Source of the DNA: an uncultured Tenacibaculum sp.
GTDB taxonomy: Bacteria; Bacteroidota; Bacteroidia; Flavobacteriales; Flavobacteriaceae
Length of the DNA stretch: 64,000 bases
Assembly (NCBI GenBank): GCA_947497895.1
Contig: CANMIL010000002.1
Span: 248,001-312,000 of the forward strand
Direction: 5' to 3'
Position numbers and translations under genes: made by a program. The notes below the pieces were generated by a model. It was not told the origin of the DNA. It saw only the letters and a program-made list of their open reading frames with translations, and did no database searches. Shown here piece after piece: positions 43,783 through 51,817 of this stretch. How positions within the stretch are numbered: the first letter of the stretch is position 1; every line of letters starts with the position of its first letter.

Positions 43783-44688
43783 TTAGGCAAATACCAGTAC
43801 GAAAGAGGAAATTAAAAATAATAGCAGAAAAATATCTGCTAACCACCTTTTTTTAATCAATTCAATACCATTTGCTAACACCACAGAAGTTGGAAACAAT
43901 AAGTATAAAAATTCCACTCCTGTTCGCTCAGGAACTTGTAAAAATACAATTCCAGAAAGGATGAGGTGTGTTAAAATGAGTATCCAGTTTTTTCTAAACT
44001 TATTAAGAACGGCTAAGGCTCTTGGTGATTTCAGAAGAATAGATATAAACGTAAAAATTCCTATAAAAAAGATAGAAAACAAAAAGTGTTTTGAGGAGTA
44101 TAAGTTGTAGTCAAATACGATTTTCCAAGAAAAAAGACTCGAAAAATTATCGATTTTATCGTACCAAAGACAGTAAGTGTAGTACAAAAATACAGGAACC
44201 AAATAACCTAAAACAGGAATAAGCAGCGTTCTATAGTTAATTTGCTGATGTAGATATACTGCTATGTACAGTAAGAAAATAAATATAAAAGTATAAGGTT
44301 CAAGAATGAACGAAATCCCTAACCAAAGTCCAGCATCAAAAAGTTTTTGATATATTTTTTTTGAAGTTTGTACACTATATGCTTTTCTAAAGAGTAGTAA
44401 GCAAATTAAATTGGCATAGAATACTGAGTTGATTTCTATGTATTTAATAAAAAAGCCTATGAGTATGACATAAAACAGGAAAGCAAAACTGTTATCGAAT
44501 GTTACTTCGTTTTTTAAAATAATAAAGTTGTATATAGAAAATACAATGATGAATAGGAAAACCTCTTTTCCTGCCGAAAAAAATGAAATATTCTTCAAAA
44601 ATAAAGTGATACCAAAGTAAACTAAAAAGAGTAAGAAGAGTACTACAAAATTAACAGGTTTAGATTTGCTGAAAAAATTGGCTAACAT
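43783..44688 (-). CDS. DUF6427-family integral membrane protein
   Basis: 301 residues from the ATG at 44688 (MLANFFSKSKPVNFVVLFLLF). About nine to ten hydrophobic helices. The position next to upp and divergent from DUF6341 is the conserved flavobacterial order for DUF6427 proteins, as I recall it. Function unknown; helices and short loops resemble glycosyltransferase-C-like or O-antigen-type membrane enzymes only loosely. Confidence 0.75.
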   Translation of the reverse strand: MLANFFSKSKPVNFVVLFLLFLVYFGITLFLKNISFFSAGKEVFLFIIVFSIYNFIILKNEVTFDNSFAFLFYVILIGFFIKYIEINSVFYANLICLLLFRKAYSVQTSKKIYQKLFDAGLWLGISFILEPYTFIFIFLLYIAVYLHQQINYRTLLIPVLGYLVPVFLYYTYCLWYDKIDNFSSLFSWKIVFDYNLYSSKHFLFSIFFIGIFTFISILLKSPRALAVLNKFRKNWILILTHLILSGIVFLQVPERTGVEFLYLLFPTSVVLANGIELIKKRWLADIFLLLFLISSFVLVFA

Positions 44689-44708
44689 CGATTGTTTTAT
44701 TATTTTTG
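44677..44708 (+). promoter_or_regulatory. Promoter of the DUF6341 gene
   Basis: ATTG (44677-44680), 20-nt spacer, TATTTTTG (44701-44708); 22 nt before the ATG at 44731. Confidence 0.45.
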
Positions 44709-44730
44709 CAGTCGTAAAGATAATCAAGTT

Positions 44731-44949
44731 ATGTTAGGATTAAATATTTTTAGATTAATTGGAGATTTATTTGGAATGTTATTAACACCATTCGAATATA
44801 TTCGTCTTACTTTAGCAAAAGGAGATGCTGGATGGTGGACTTCTAACGCTATCAACTGGGTGTTTTTATTAATACTTATCTTATTATTAGGATACTGGAT
44901 GAGTCAAGCGCTAAAATTTAAGCGTGAAGGAACAGAAGACAGAGCTTAA
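44731..44949 (+). CDS. DUF6341-family small membrane protein
   Basis: 72 residues from the ATG at 44731 (MLGLNIFRLIGDLFGMLLTPFEYIRL); an upstream in-frame extension would cover the promoter. An amphipathic start, then GDAGWWTSNAINWVF and one clear membrane helix (LLILILLLGYWMSQ), then a charged tail. Divergent from DUF6427 and 11 bp before trmB. Function unknown. Confidence 0.8.
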   Translation: MLGLNIFRLIGDLFGMLLTPFEYIRLTLAKGDAGWWTSNAINWVFLLILILLLGYWMSQALKFKREGTEDRA

Positions 44950-44960
44950 TTCACTTACAT

Positions 44961-45632
44961 TTGGGAAGTAAAAATAAATTAAAACGTTTCAAGGAAAATG
45001 AAACGTTTGATAATGTGATTCAACCTACTAGAGAAGAAGTTGTTTCTGATTTTCAGTATAAAGGAAAATGGAATACTTTTTTTAAAAACGATAATCCTAT
45101 TGTTTTAGAGTTAGGTTGTGGTAAAGGCGAATATACAATTGCCTTAGCAGAAAAAAATCCTGATAAGAATTTCATTGGAATAGATATAAAAGGAGCTCGT
45201 TTTTGGCGAGGTGCAAAAACTGCTATTGAAAACGACATGAATAATGTTGCTTTTATTAGAACACAAATAGAATTAATTGATTTTATTTTTGCGGAAAACG
45301 AAGTTTCTGAAATATGGATTACCTTCCCTGATCCACAAATTAAATACAAAAGAACAAAACACCGTCTTACCAATTCAGAATTCCTTAAAAAATACCATCA
45401 CATTTTAACGGTTGAAGGTACTATCAATTTAAAAACGGATAGTGAGTTCATGCATGGGTATACATTAGGGTTATTGCATGGAGAAGGGCATGAAGTACTA
45501 CATGCGAATCACGATGTTTATAAGAATCATTACTCACCAGAAGAAGTAATTGAAACACAAACTTTTTACGAAAAACAATATTTAGAGCAAGGAAAGCCAA
45601 TTACATACGTCAAATTTAGAGTGAAGTATTAA
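44961..45632 (+). CDS. trmB: tRNA (guanine-N7-)-methyltransferase
   Basis: 223 residues with a TTG start (MGSKNKLKRFKENETF), the common N-terminus of flavobacterial TrmB. Methylates G46 of tRNA. SAM-binding motif VLELGCGKGEYTIALA, then FIGIDIKGARFWRGAKTA. The catalytic region EIWITFPDPQIKYKRTKHRLTNSEFLKKY keeps the DPQ..K..H pattern. Follows DUF6341 by 11 bp, so likely cotranscribed. Confidence 0.94.
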   Translation: MGSKNKLKRFKENETFDNVIQPTREEVVSDFQYKGKWNTFFKNDNPIVLELGCGKGEYTIALAEKNPDKNFIGIDIKGARFWRGAKTAIENDMNNVAFIRTQIELIDFIFAENEVSEIWITFPDPQIKYKRTKHRLTNSEFLKKYHHILTVEGTINLKTDSEFMHGYTLGLLHGEGHEVLHANHDVYKNHYSPEEVIETQTFYEKQYLEQGKPITYVKFRVKY

Positions 45633-45641
45633 AACTCTATA

Positions 45642-46253
45642 ATGATTTTATTGTATTTGTTACTTGGATTTGTAACCGCTTTTTTAGGATACCTTCCTCC
45701 GAGTATGCTTAATATTACTGCAAGTAAAATTAGATTACAAAGAAATAAAACGGCCGCAAAACAGTTTGTTTTAGGAGTGGCGTTGGTTGTAGCTATTCAA
45801 TTATGTATAGCATTAGTAATTGTATCTTACCTGAAACAGGCACCTGGTTTACTCATAACATTAAAGAAAGTTTCTGTTGTTATTTTTGTTTTAATCTCAT
45901 TATTTTTTATTTATAAGGGGATGTTTTCGAAGAACACAAATTATAAAGAAATAAAGAGAAATAGTTTCTTTCTTGGATTCACTCTTTCCTTAATCAATAT
46001 GTTTGCCATTCCTTTTTTTATTGTGGGGTATTGTTATTATCACGCTCAAGGATATATTATGAACGATATTGTTTCACTAATTATTTATACAATAGGAACT
46101 GTTTTAGGAGTGTATATGGCATTGTCAGGCTATATTGTTTTAGCAGATAAATACCGAAATAAATTATTAGAAAAAGTAAGGTACTTTAATATATTTATTG
46201 GAGGTGTCAGTGGGGCGGTTGCGTGCTATTCTGCCATAATATTGTATTTTTAG
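45642..46253 (+). CDS. LysE-type exporter family protein
   Basis: 203 residues with six helices. The opening LLGFVTAFLGYLPPSMLNITASKIRL fits the GxxPGP-like first loop of LysE-family exporters (here GYLPPS). Probably exports amino acids or related small molecules; substrate unknown. It follows trmB by 9 bp and precedes the alkyltransferase-like gene by 3 bp, so the four genes from DUF6341 onward probably form one operon. Confidence 0.75.
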   Translation: MILLYLLLGFVTAFLGYLPPSMLNITASKIRLQRNKTAAKQFVLGVALVVAIQLCIALVIVSYLKQAPGLLITLKKVSVVIFVLISLFFIYKGMFSKNTNYKEIKRNSFFLGFTLSLINMFAIPFFIVGYCYYHAQGYIMNDIVSLIIYTIGTVLGVYMALSGYIVLADKYRNKLLEKVRYFNIFIGGVSGAVACYSAIILYF

Positions 46254-46256
46254 CAT

Positions 46257-46589
46257 ATGGGAAATTCTGATAATTTTTTTGAGAAAGTATATAAAGTAGC
46301 AAGGCTCATTCCTTATGGAAGAGTAACAAGTTATGGAGCTATTGCTAAATATTTAGGAGCGGCTCGATCTGCCAGAATGGTAGGATGGGCAATGAATAGT
46401 TCGGGTTCACTAGAGGAGGAAGTTCCTGCGCATAGGGTAGTAAACCGATTGGGAATATTAACTGGAAAACATCATTTTCAAGGCACCAATTTAATGCAAC
46501 AATTATTGGAAAGTGAAGGAATTGAAGTTGTTGATAATCAAATTCAAAATTTTAAAGAGATTTTTTGGGATCCTTCTGAAAATTTATAA
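46257..46589 (+). CDS. Alkyltransferase-like protein (MGMT fold, no acceptor Cys)
   Basis: 110 residues covering only the C-terminal DNA-binding domain of O6-alkylguanine-DNA alkyltransferase (VYKVARLIPYGRVTSYGAIAKYLGAARSARMVGWAMNSS). The acceptor motif PCHRV is PAHRV here, with Ala58 in place of the reactive Cys. It therefore cannot transfer alkyl groups. Such ATL proteins bind O6-alkylguanine and flag it for nucleotide excision repair. DNA-binding Arg (RSARMVG) is kept. Confidence 0.88.
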   Translation: MGNSDNFFEKVYKVARLIPYGRVTSYGAIAKYLGAARSARMVGWAMNSSGSLEEEVPAHRVVNRLGILTGKHHFQGTNLMQQLLESEGIEVVDNQIQNFKEIFWDPSENL

Positions 46590-46912
46590 TACGATTTGTG
46601 ATTAAAAATTTGGTATAAATTAATTGAATTATTTTTACATTATATAAGGCAAAAAAACAAAGCATAGCCTACGCTACGGTTTCTTTTTTTAACGCAGTAG
46701 AATGTAAAAAGAAACTGTTCATATGCGAAACATTTATTTATAAATCGTATAAGAACTTCTTTGTAAGCAAAGTACCATAAACTTCGTCTATAAATCCATA
46801 AATTTTGATAATTCAAACACTTTAAAATCTAAGTGTTAAAACGTATCTTTGTAAACTATTAGAATGTATAAAAAACTAGTGTAAGGCTAGTTGTATAAAG
46901 CGAATAGCAGAA
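46590..46912. other. 323-bp intergenic region with nested inverted repeats
   Basis: ATACGATTT (46589-46597) and AAATCGTAT (46742-46750) enclose TTTTTACATT (46632-46641)/AATGTAAAAA (46701-46710). These in turn enclose an imperfect hairpin (46649-46690; AAAGCATAGC opposite GCTACGGTTT, with A7/T7 at the base). The inner hairpin can serve as a bidirectional terminator. Downstream is the mrp promoter. Confidence 0.55.
46816..46851 (+). promoter_or_regulatory. mrp promoter with palindromic box
   Basis: TATCTTTG (46844-46851) is the -7 element. AACACTT (46816-46822) and AAGTGTT (46831-46837) form a perfect 7-bp inverted repeat across the -33 region, ending 6 nt before -7. The leader is about 55 nt. 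Confidence 0.5.
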
Positions 46913-48043
46913 ATGAGTTTTAAGAAACAGGATATATACAAAGCGTTAGAAACAATAACAGCTCCAGGTGAGGGAAAAAGTTTAGTGGAAAACGAAAACA
47001 TAAACAATGTTGTTGTGTTTGGTGAAGAGGTAGTAGTTGATGTAACTATTAGCAATCCTACTTTACAAGCTAAGAAAAAGGTTGAGGTTGAAATTATAAA
47101 AGCTATTCATGAGCAGGTTAACCAAAAACTTGATGTGAAAGTTAATGTAAAGGTTCAGGTTGAACCCAAAGAAGATCCTAACTTAATTAGAGGTAAGGAA
47201 ATTCCAAACATCAAAAACATTATAGCAATAGCTTCTGGAAAAGGAGGAGTAGGAAAATCTACAATTACCTCTAATGTTGCTGTTTCTTTGGCAAAAATGG
47301 GTTTCAAAGTAGGTGTTTTAGATGCTGATGTTTACGGTCCATCACAACACTTAATGTTTGATGTAGAGCAAGAAAAACCTTTAGCAACAAATGTGAATGG
47401 GCGTTCAAAAATGAAGCCTGTTGAAAACTATGGAGTTAAACTTTTATCTCTTGGTTTTTTTACAAGTCCTAACCAAGCAGTTATTTGGAGAGGACCAATG
47501 GCATCGAAAGCTTTAAAACAATTAATATTTGATGCAGATTGGGGAGAGTTAGATTTCTTATTAATTGATTTACCTCCAGGAACAGGAGATGTTCACTTAT
47601 CAATTGTTCAAGCAGTTCCAATTAACGGAGCAGTTGTGGTAAGTACACCTCAAAACATTGCTTTAGCCGATGCAAAGAAGGGAGTAGCAATGTTCCAACA
47701 AGAAAGTATTAACGTTCCTGTATTAGGAATTGTTGAAAACATGGCGTATTTTACACCTGAAGAGTTGCCAGATAATAAGTATTATATTTTCGGGCAAGGA
47801 GGAGCTAAAGACTTAGCTGAAGATATTGATACTAGCTTCTTAGGAGAAATTCCTTTAGTTCAGAGTATTAGAGAAGCTGGAGATGTAGGTCATCCTGTAG
47901 CATTGCAAGAAAATACTCCTTTAGCAAACGCTTTTGAAAGCGTAACTAAAGAAATGGTTTCGCAATTATTAAAAAGAAACGCAAACCTTCCACCAACAGA
48001 AGTTGTAAGAATTACAACAATGAGTGGTTGTAGTACGAAATAA
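46913..48043 (+). CDS. Mrp/NBP35-family Fe-S cluster carrier ATPase
   Basis: 376 residues. N-terminal MIP18-like domain (about 1-85), then a P-loop NTPase with the deviant Walker A GKGGVGKST (109-117), GVLDADVYGPSQHLMF, LLIDLPPGTGDVHLSI and ENMAY. A CxxC is not visible in the usual place; a single CSTK stands at the C-terminus. Carries and inserts 4Fe-4S clusters (ApbC/Mrp). Followed by a NifU-type scaffold, fitting an Fe-S assembly role. Confidence 0.92.
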   Translation: MSFKKQDIYKALETITAPGEGKSLVENENINNVVVFGEEVVVDVTISNPTLQAKKKVEVEIIKAIHEQVNQKLDVKVNVKVQVEPKEDPNLIRGKEIPNIKNIIAIASGKGGVGKSTITSNVAVSLAKMGFKVGVLDADVYGPSQHLMFDVEQEKPLATNVNGRSKMKPVENYGVKLLSLGFFTSPNQAVIWRGPMASKALKQLIFDADWGELDFLLIDLPPGTGDVHLSIVQAVPINGAVVVSTPQNIALADAKKGVAMFQQESINVPVLGIVENMAYFTPEELPDNKYYIFGQGGAKDLAEDIDTSFLGEIPLVQSIREAGDVGHPVALQENTPLANAFESVTKEMVSQLLKRNANLPPTEVVRITTMSGCSTK

Positions 48044-48144
48044 AGTGTATTTTTATAAAAAATATTAGTAGAAATTTGTTTAACTAAAAACTCAAATACC
48101 CGGTTTGAGTTGCTTCTCTAAAGAGAAGGTTAAGTGGGGATGTT

Positions 48145-48381
48145 ATGGCATCAGCGGAAACGAAAAACAACGTAGAGAAAGCTTTAGAAGAAATCCGTCC
48201 TTTTTTAGTAAGTGATGGAGGAAATATTAAGCTGTTGTCTATCGAAGAAGACACAGTGAAAGTACAGCTAGAAGGAGCATGCAGTGGTTGTTCAGTAAAC
48301 CAAATGACATTGAAAAATGGAGTGGAAGCAACCATTAAAAAATATGCTCCAGAAATAAAAGAAGTAATAAACGTAGCGTAA
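48145..48381 (+). CDS. NifU C-terminal-type Fe-S scaffold protein
   Basis: 78 residues, NifU_C/Nfu domain only: VEKALEEIRPFLVSDGGNIKLLSIEEDTVKVQLEGACSGC with the cluster-binding C46 and C49. Probably delivers 4Fe-4S clusters as a dimer. It sits 101 bp after mrp, the usual flavobacterial pair. The 212-bp gap after it holds a 30-bp palindrome. Confidence 0.92.
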   Translation: MASAETKNNVEKALEEIRPFLVSDGGNIKLLSIEEDTVKVQLEGACSGCSVNQMTLKNGVEATIKKYAPEIKEVINVA

Positions 48382-48530
48382 CTACTTTTTGCTTTCAGAA
48401 ATACTTGCTGTTTGTATAAAATAGTAAGTAAACTATTGTGAAAGATCGGTAATACAATGCTGTTGGGTAACGGATTCATTTGTTTTACTGAAAAAATAAG
48501 CGGTTGCATAAGCTATTGCTAATAAAAAAT

Positions 48531-48560
48531 ATTCCTGTCTTAAATATTTAAGACAGGAAT
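48531..48560. repeat. 30-bp perfect palindrome
   Basis: ATTCCTGTCTTAAAT followed directly by its reverse complement, no spacer, 33 nt before the reductase ATG. On plus there is no T run after it. On minus it is followed by ATTTTTT, so a minus-strand terminator is also possible, though no minus gene lies next to it. Confidence 0.7.
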
Positions 48561-48593
48561 CTCAGTATAAAAAAGAATATTTTAGTACAACAA

Positions 48594-49649
48594 ATGATTA
48601 AAACAGATATATTAATTATTGGTGCTGGTCCAACAGGATTATTCACCGTTTTTGAAGCAGGATTACTTAAGTTACGTTGCCATCTTATTGATGCTTTACC
48701 GCAGCCAGGAGGGCAATGTTCTGAGATTTATCCTAAAAAACCTATTTACGATATACCAGCCTATCCAGAAATTTTAGCTGGAGATTTAACGGATAAACTA
48801 ATGGAACAAATTAAACAGTTTGAACCAGGTTTTACGCTCGGAGAAAGGGCTGATACCGTTGAAAAGCAAGATGATGGAACGTTTATCGTAACAACTAATA
48901 AAGGAACAAAACACCAAGCACCAATTGTTGCAATTGCGGGAGGTTTAGGAAGTTTTGAGCCAAGAAAGCCACCGATTCCAAATATAGCTGATTATGAAGA
49001 TAAAGGTGTGGAATATATGATTAAAGAACCAGAGTTGTACCGCGATAAAGATGTGGTAATTGCTGGAGGTGGTGATTCTGCTTTAGATTGGTCTATCTTT
49101 TTAACAGATGTTGCTAAATCTGTAACATTAATCCACCGTAGAAATGAATTTAGAGGAGCTTTAGACTCTGTTGATAAAGTTCAAGAGTTAAAAGATGCTG
49201 GTAAAATAAACCTAATTACACCTGCTGAGGTAAAAGGTATTATTGGAGAAGGTAAAGTGGAAGGTGTTTTAGTAGAGCAGAAAGACAAAGAGCCTTTTAC
49301 ATTAAAAACAGATCATTTTATTCCTTTATTCGGGTTAGCGCCTAAATTAGGACCTATTGCAAATTGGGGGTTAGAAATTGAAAAGAATGCGATTAAAGTA
49401 AATAACGCATTAGATTATCAAACAAATATTCCTGGAATCTATGCAATTGGAGATGTAAACACATATCCAGGTAAATTAAAGTTGATTTTATGTGGTTTCC
49501 ATGAAGCAACATTAATGTGTCAAAGTGCTTATCAACGAATTCATCCAGACAAAAAATATGTGATGAAATATACGACAGTTGGTGGAGTTCAAGGTTTCGA
49601 TGGAACTAAAAAAGAAGCTCCAAAGGCTGTAGTTAAAGCTATCAACTAA
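48594..49649 (+). CDS. Ferredoxin-NADP+ reductase, thioredoxin-reductase type
   Basis: 351 residues. FAD-binding GAGPTG at 10-15 with GGQCSEIYPKKPIYDIP. NAD(P)-binding VVIAGGGDSALDWSIFL, which lacks the redox CxxC of thioredoxin reductase. C-terminal FAD contact GIYAIGDVNTYPGKLKLILCGFHEA. This is the YumC-type FNR that reduces ferredoxin or flavodoxin with NADPH. Fits with the ferredoxin at 50.9 kb and flavodoxin at 51.3 kb. Confidence 0.92.
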   Translation: MIKTDILIIGAGPTGLFTVFEAGLLKLRCHLIDALPQPGGQCSEIYPKKPIYDIPAYPEILAGDLTDKLMEQIKQFEPGFTLGERADTVEKQDDGTFIVTTNKGTKHQAPIVAIAGGLGSFEPRKPPIPNIADYEDKGVEYMIKEPELYRDKDVVIAGGGDSALDWSIFLTDVAKSVTLIHRRNEFRGALDSVDKVQELKDAGKINLITPAEVKGIIGEGKVEGVLVEQKDKEPFTLKTDHFIPLFGLAPKLGPIANWGLEIEKNAIKVNNALDYQTNIPGIYAIGDVNTYPGKLKLILCGFHEATLMCQSAYQRIHPDKKYVMKYTTVGGVQGFDGTKKEAPKAVVKAIN

Positions 49650-49672
49650 AAAAATTGAACAGGTATTCAAGA

Positions 49673-49721
49673 TTTTAATTTTATTAATTATATTAAGACC
49701 AGCGAATTAATAAAATTAAAA
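49673..49721. promoter_or_regulatory. 17-bp perfect A/T inverted repeat ending 2 nt before a start codon
   Basis: TTTTAATTTTATTAATT (49673-49689) and AATTAATAAAATTAAAA (49705-49721), 15-nt loop. The next gene's GTG begins at 49724. All A/T; could end the reductase transcript weakly or fold over the next start. Confidence 0.6.
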
Positions 49722-49723
49722 CC

Positions 49724-50629
49724 GTGGATATCCTTGATTATATTAGAGATTTGTCGCAGGACAAGTTGCTGTACTTTGTTTTACCTGTTTTTTTTATATG
49801 CATACTTATAGAGTATCAATTCGTAAAAGAAAAGTACTATGGTAAAGACACAGGAGTATCGCTTCTAATGATGCTTTTTTCGGGTATTATTGAGTTTATT
49901 CCGAAAGTTTTGGCATTTGTGGCATTTGTCTTTTTATACAAAATAAGCCCACTCAAAGATGTTGTTCAACGTCAATGGTGGGCTTGGTTATTGTTATTCT
50001 TTGCTGATGATATTTCTTATTATTGGTTTCATCGATTAAATCACGAAGTACGTCTGCTATGGGCTGGTCATGTTTCGCATCATTCATCAATATATATGAA
50101 TTTTGGAACTGCATTAAGGCAAGGAGTAGGAGAACGTATTCATAAATTCTTTTTTTGGATGTGGATTCCATTATTAGGGATTGGTCCATTAATGATTTTT
50201 ACCATGATGGGAGTTAGTTTAATTTATCAATTTTTTATACATACTGAGCTAGTTGATAAACTTCCCAAAACGATTGAGTTTATTTTTAACACACCTTCAC
50301 ATCACCGTGTACATCATGCATCAAATATTCGTTATTTAGATTGCAACCATGCAGGTGTATTGATTATTTGGGATCGGTTATTTGGAACCTTTTCTGAAGA
50401 AGTTAAAGAACTGGAAAAGCCTGTGTATGGACTTACAGAAAACATTGAAACTTTTAATCCAATAAAGGTAGCAACTCATGAATATTCGGCGATTTGGAAA
50501 GATGTGCAAAGAGCTAATAAATGGAGTGATAAGTTGAATTATATTTTTAATGCCCCAGGATGGAGCCATGATGGAGAAGATAAAAGGGCTAAAGTTTTAA
50601 GAAAGAAATTGAAAGAACAAGAAAACTAA
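49724..50629 (+). CDS. Sterol desaturase/fatty acid hydroxylase-family membrane protein
   Basis: 301 residues, GTG start. Four helices and the di-iron histidine boxes HRLNH (about 105), HVSHHSS (about 120) and HRVHHASN (about 198), with a final NHAG. Di-iron hydroxylase of the inner membrane that hydroxylates lipid chains. The exact substrate (fatty acid, carotenoid or ornithine lipid) is unknown. Electrons could come from the ferredoxin encoded 300 bp downstream and the reductase before it. Its start is directly behind the A/T hairpin. Confidence 0.88.
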   Translation: MDILDYIRDLSQDKLLYFVLPVFFICILIEYQFVKEKYYGKDTGVSLLMMLFSGIIEFIPKVLAFVAFVFLYKISPLKDVVQRQWWAWLLLFFADDISYYWFHRLNHEVRLLWAGHVSHHSSIYMNFGTALRQGVGERIHKFFFWMWIPLLGIGPLMIFTMMGVSLIYQFFIHTELVDKLPKTIEFIFNTPSHHRVHHASNIRYLDCNHAGVLIIWDRLFGTFSEEVKELEKPVYGLTENIETFNPIKVATHEYSAIWKDVQRANKWSDKLNYIFNAPGWSHDGEDKRAKVLRKKLKEQEN

Positions 50630-50678
50630 ATATTATGCTGAATTTACGAATATTTGATTCCAATCCAACTTTTGATTA

Positions 50679-50686
50679 TATCTTTG
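50679..50686 (+). promoter_or_regulatory. -7 element 5 nt before a small membrane gene
   Basis: TATCTTTG, then CCGAA, then ATG at 50692; lies inside the longer possible frame of the gene. A TTTG at 50653-50656 is 22 nt upstream. Confidence 0.45.
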
Positions 50687-50691
50687 CCGAA

Positions 50692-50916
50692 ATGAAGGTC
50701 TCTGAAATGGTTTTGATTTTAATAGTTGCAGTGCTATTAACATCATTTTATCATTTTATAGTAGAAAAAAGGAAAAATGAAGAGAATTTAACAAACGAGG
50801 AAGAAGTCGTTGTTGAAACAGTTTCATTTCAAAGCAAAGTCATGTTGTTTTTCTTAGCAATTATGATTTTAATTATTCCAATTTTTAAACTTTTAGGAAC
50901 AGGGTATTTTTTATAA
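50692..50916 (+). CDS. Small two-helix membrane protein, unknown function
   Basis: 74 residues from the ATG at 50692 (MKVSEMVLILIVAVLLTSFYHF). An in-frame ATG at 50635 would add 19 residues but would contain the TATCTTTG promoter. Two helices (about 5-22 and 55-70) separated by an acidic loop (KRKNEENLTNEEEVVVE). It is 6 bp before the ferredoxin gene, so may be its membrane partner; no family recognised. Confidence 0.65.
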   Translation: MKVSEMVLILIVAVLLTSFYHFIVEKRKNEENLTNEEEVVVETVSFQSKVMLFFLAIMILIIPIFKLLGTGYFL

Positions 50917-50922
50917 TATAGG

Positions 50923-51255
50923 ATGGAACAAGATATCACAATTAAAATAACAGATAGAGAAGGTGTTACTCATGAAGTAATAGCACCAACAGATATGGCA
51001 ATGAATTTAATGGAAGTCGTTCGTTCGTACGAATTAGCTCCAGAGGGAACTATTGGTATATGTGGAGGAATGGCTATGTGCGCTTCTTGTCAATGCTATG
51101 TGAATTCTGATCATGAATTACCTGAAATGACTGACGATGAAGATGCCATGCTTGCTGAAGCCTTCGATGTTCAAGATAATAGTCGCTTAGGGTGTCAAAT
51201 ACAAATGACTCCAGAATTGGACGGATTAGAAGTTGAACTGGCTCCAGAGAGTTAA
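50923..51255 (+). CDS. 2Fe-2S ferredoxin, adrenodoxin type
   Basis: 110 residues. Cluster ligands C47, C53, C56 and C91 in CGGMAMCASCQCYV and RLGCQIQ (C-x5-C-x2-C-xn-C), typical of adrenodoxin/Isc-type ferredoxins. Acidic surface (TDDEDAMLAEAFDV) for reductase docking. Likely passes electrons from the FNR to the hydroxylase or other partners. Convergent with the flavodoxin gene. Confidence 0.94.
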   Translation: MEQDITIKITDREGVTHEVIAPTDMAMNLMEVVRSYELAPEGTIGICGGMAMCASCQCYVNSDHELPEMTDDEDAMLAEAFDVQDNSRLGCQIQMTPELDGLEVELAPES

Positions 51256-51289
51256 CTCCAGCCATGCTTTTTAACATGACTGAAGTTTT
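51256..51289. terminator. Terminator between ferredoxin and flavodoxin
   Basis: CTCCAGCCATG opposite CATGACTGAAG with an 8-nt loop and T4 on the plus side; pairs fully in minus-strand RNA with two G-U. Confidence 0.6.
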
Positions 51290-51295
51290 AGTATA

Positions 51296-51817
51296 CTAAT
51301 TTAAAAACGCTTCAGTTTCTAACTGACCAAGCCATTTTTTTACTCTTTCCTGAGTTAATTCAGGTTGATTGTCTTCATCAAGAGCTAAGCCATAAAATAA
51401 ATTTTCTCCTTCTATCTCGGCTTTTGATTCTGTAAAGTCATATCCTTCTATTGGCCAATTTCCAACGATTTTACCACCGTTTTCAAGAATTACTTTGGCC
51501 AACATACCAACACCATCAATAAAGAATTCTCCATAACCATATTGATCTCCTAAACCGAAAAGAGCGATTGTTTTTCCCGTAAAATCTATTGTTTTAAATT
51601 CATCAAAATAACTTTCCCAATCACTTTGAAGATCTCCGTCATACCAAGTAGATAATCCTAAAATTAAGAAGTCAAATTCTTCAAAATCGTTTATGGTAGC
51701 ATTACTTACTTCAATTACTTTGATTTCTGAGGTATTCCATTCATCTACAATATTGTGTGTGATTTCCTCAGTCATTCCTGTGTCCGATCCGTAAATTAAA
51801 CCTATTGTTTTGTTCAT
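51296..51817 (-). CDS. Flavodoxin
   Basis: 173 residues. FMN phosphate loop GSDTGMTE (10-17), LGLSTWYDGDLQSDWESYF and LFGLGDQYGYGEFFIDGV (isoalloxazine-binding loops). Long-chain flavodoxin, the low-iron stand-in for ferredoxin. It is the last gene of the minus-strand siderophore set and overlaps the methyltransferase by 4 bp, supporting induction under iron shortage. Confidence 0.94.
   Translation of the reverse strand: MNKTIGLIYGSDTGMTEEITHNIVDEWNTSEIKVIEVSNATINDFEEFDFLILGLSTWYDGDLQSDWESYFDEFKTIDFTGKTIALFGLGDQYGYGEFFIDGVGMLAKVILENGGKIVGNWPIEGYDFTESKAEIEGENLFYGLALDEDNQPELTQERVKKWLGQLETEAFLN

Noticed and set aside
48084..48509. 141-codon minus frame over the NifU-type gene
   Set aside because: Antisense to a conserved Fe-S scaffold; no promoter.
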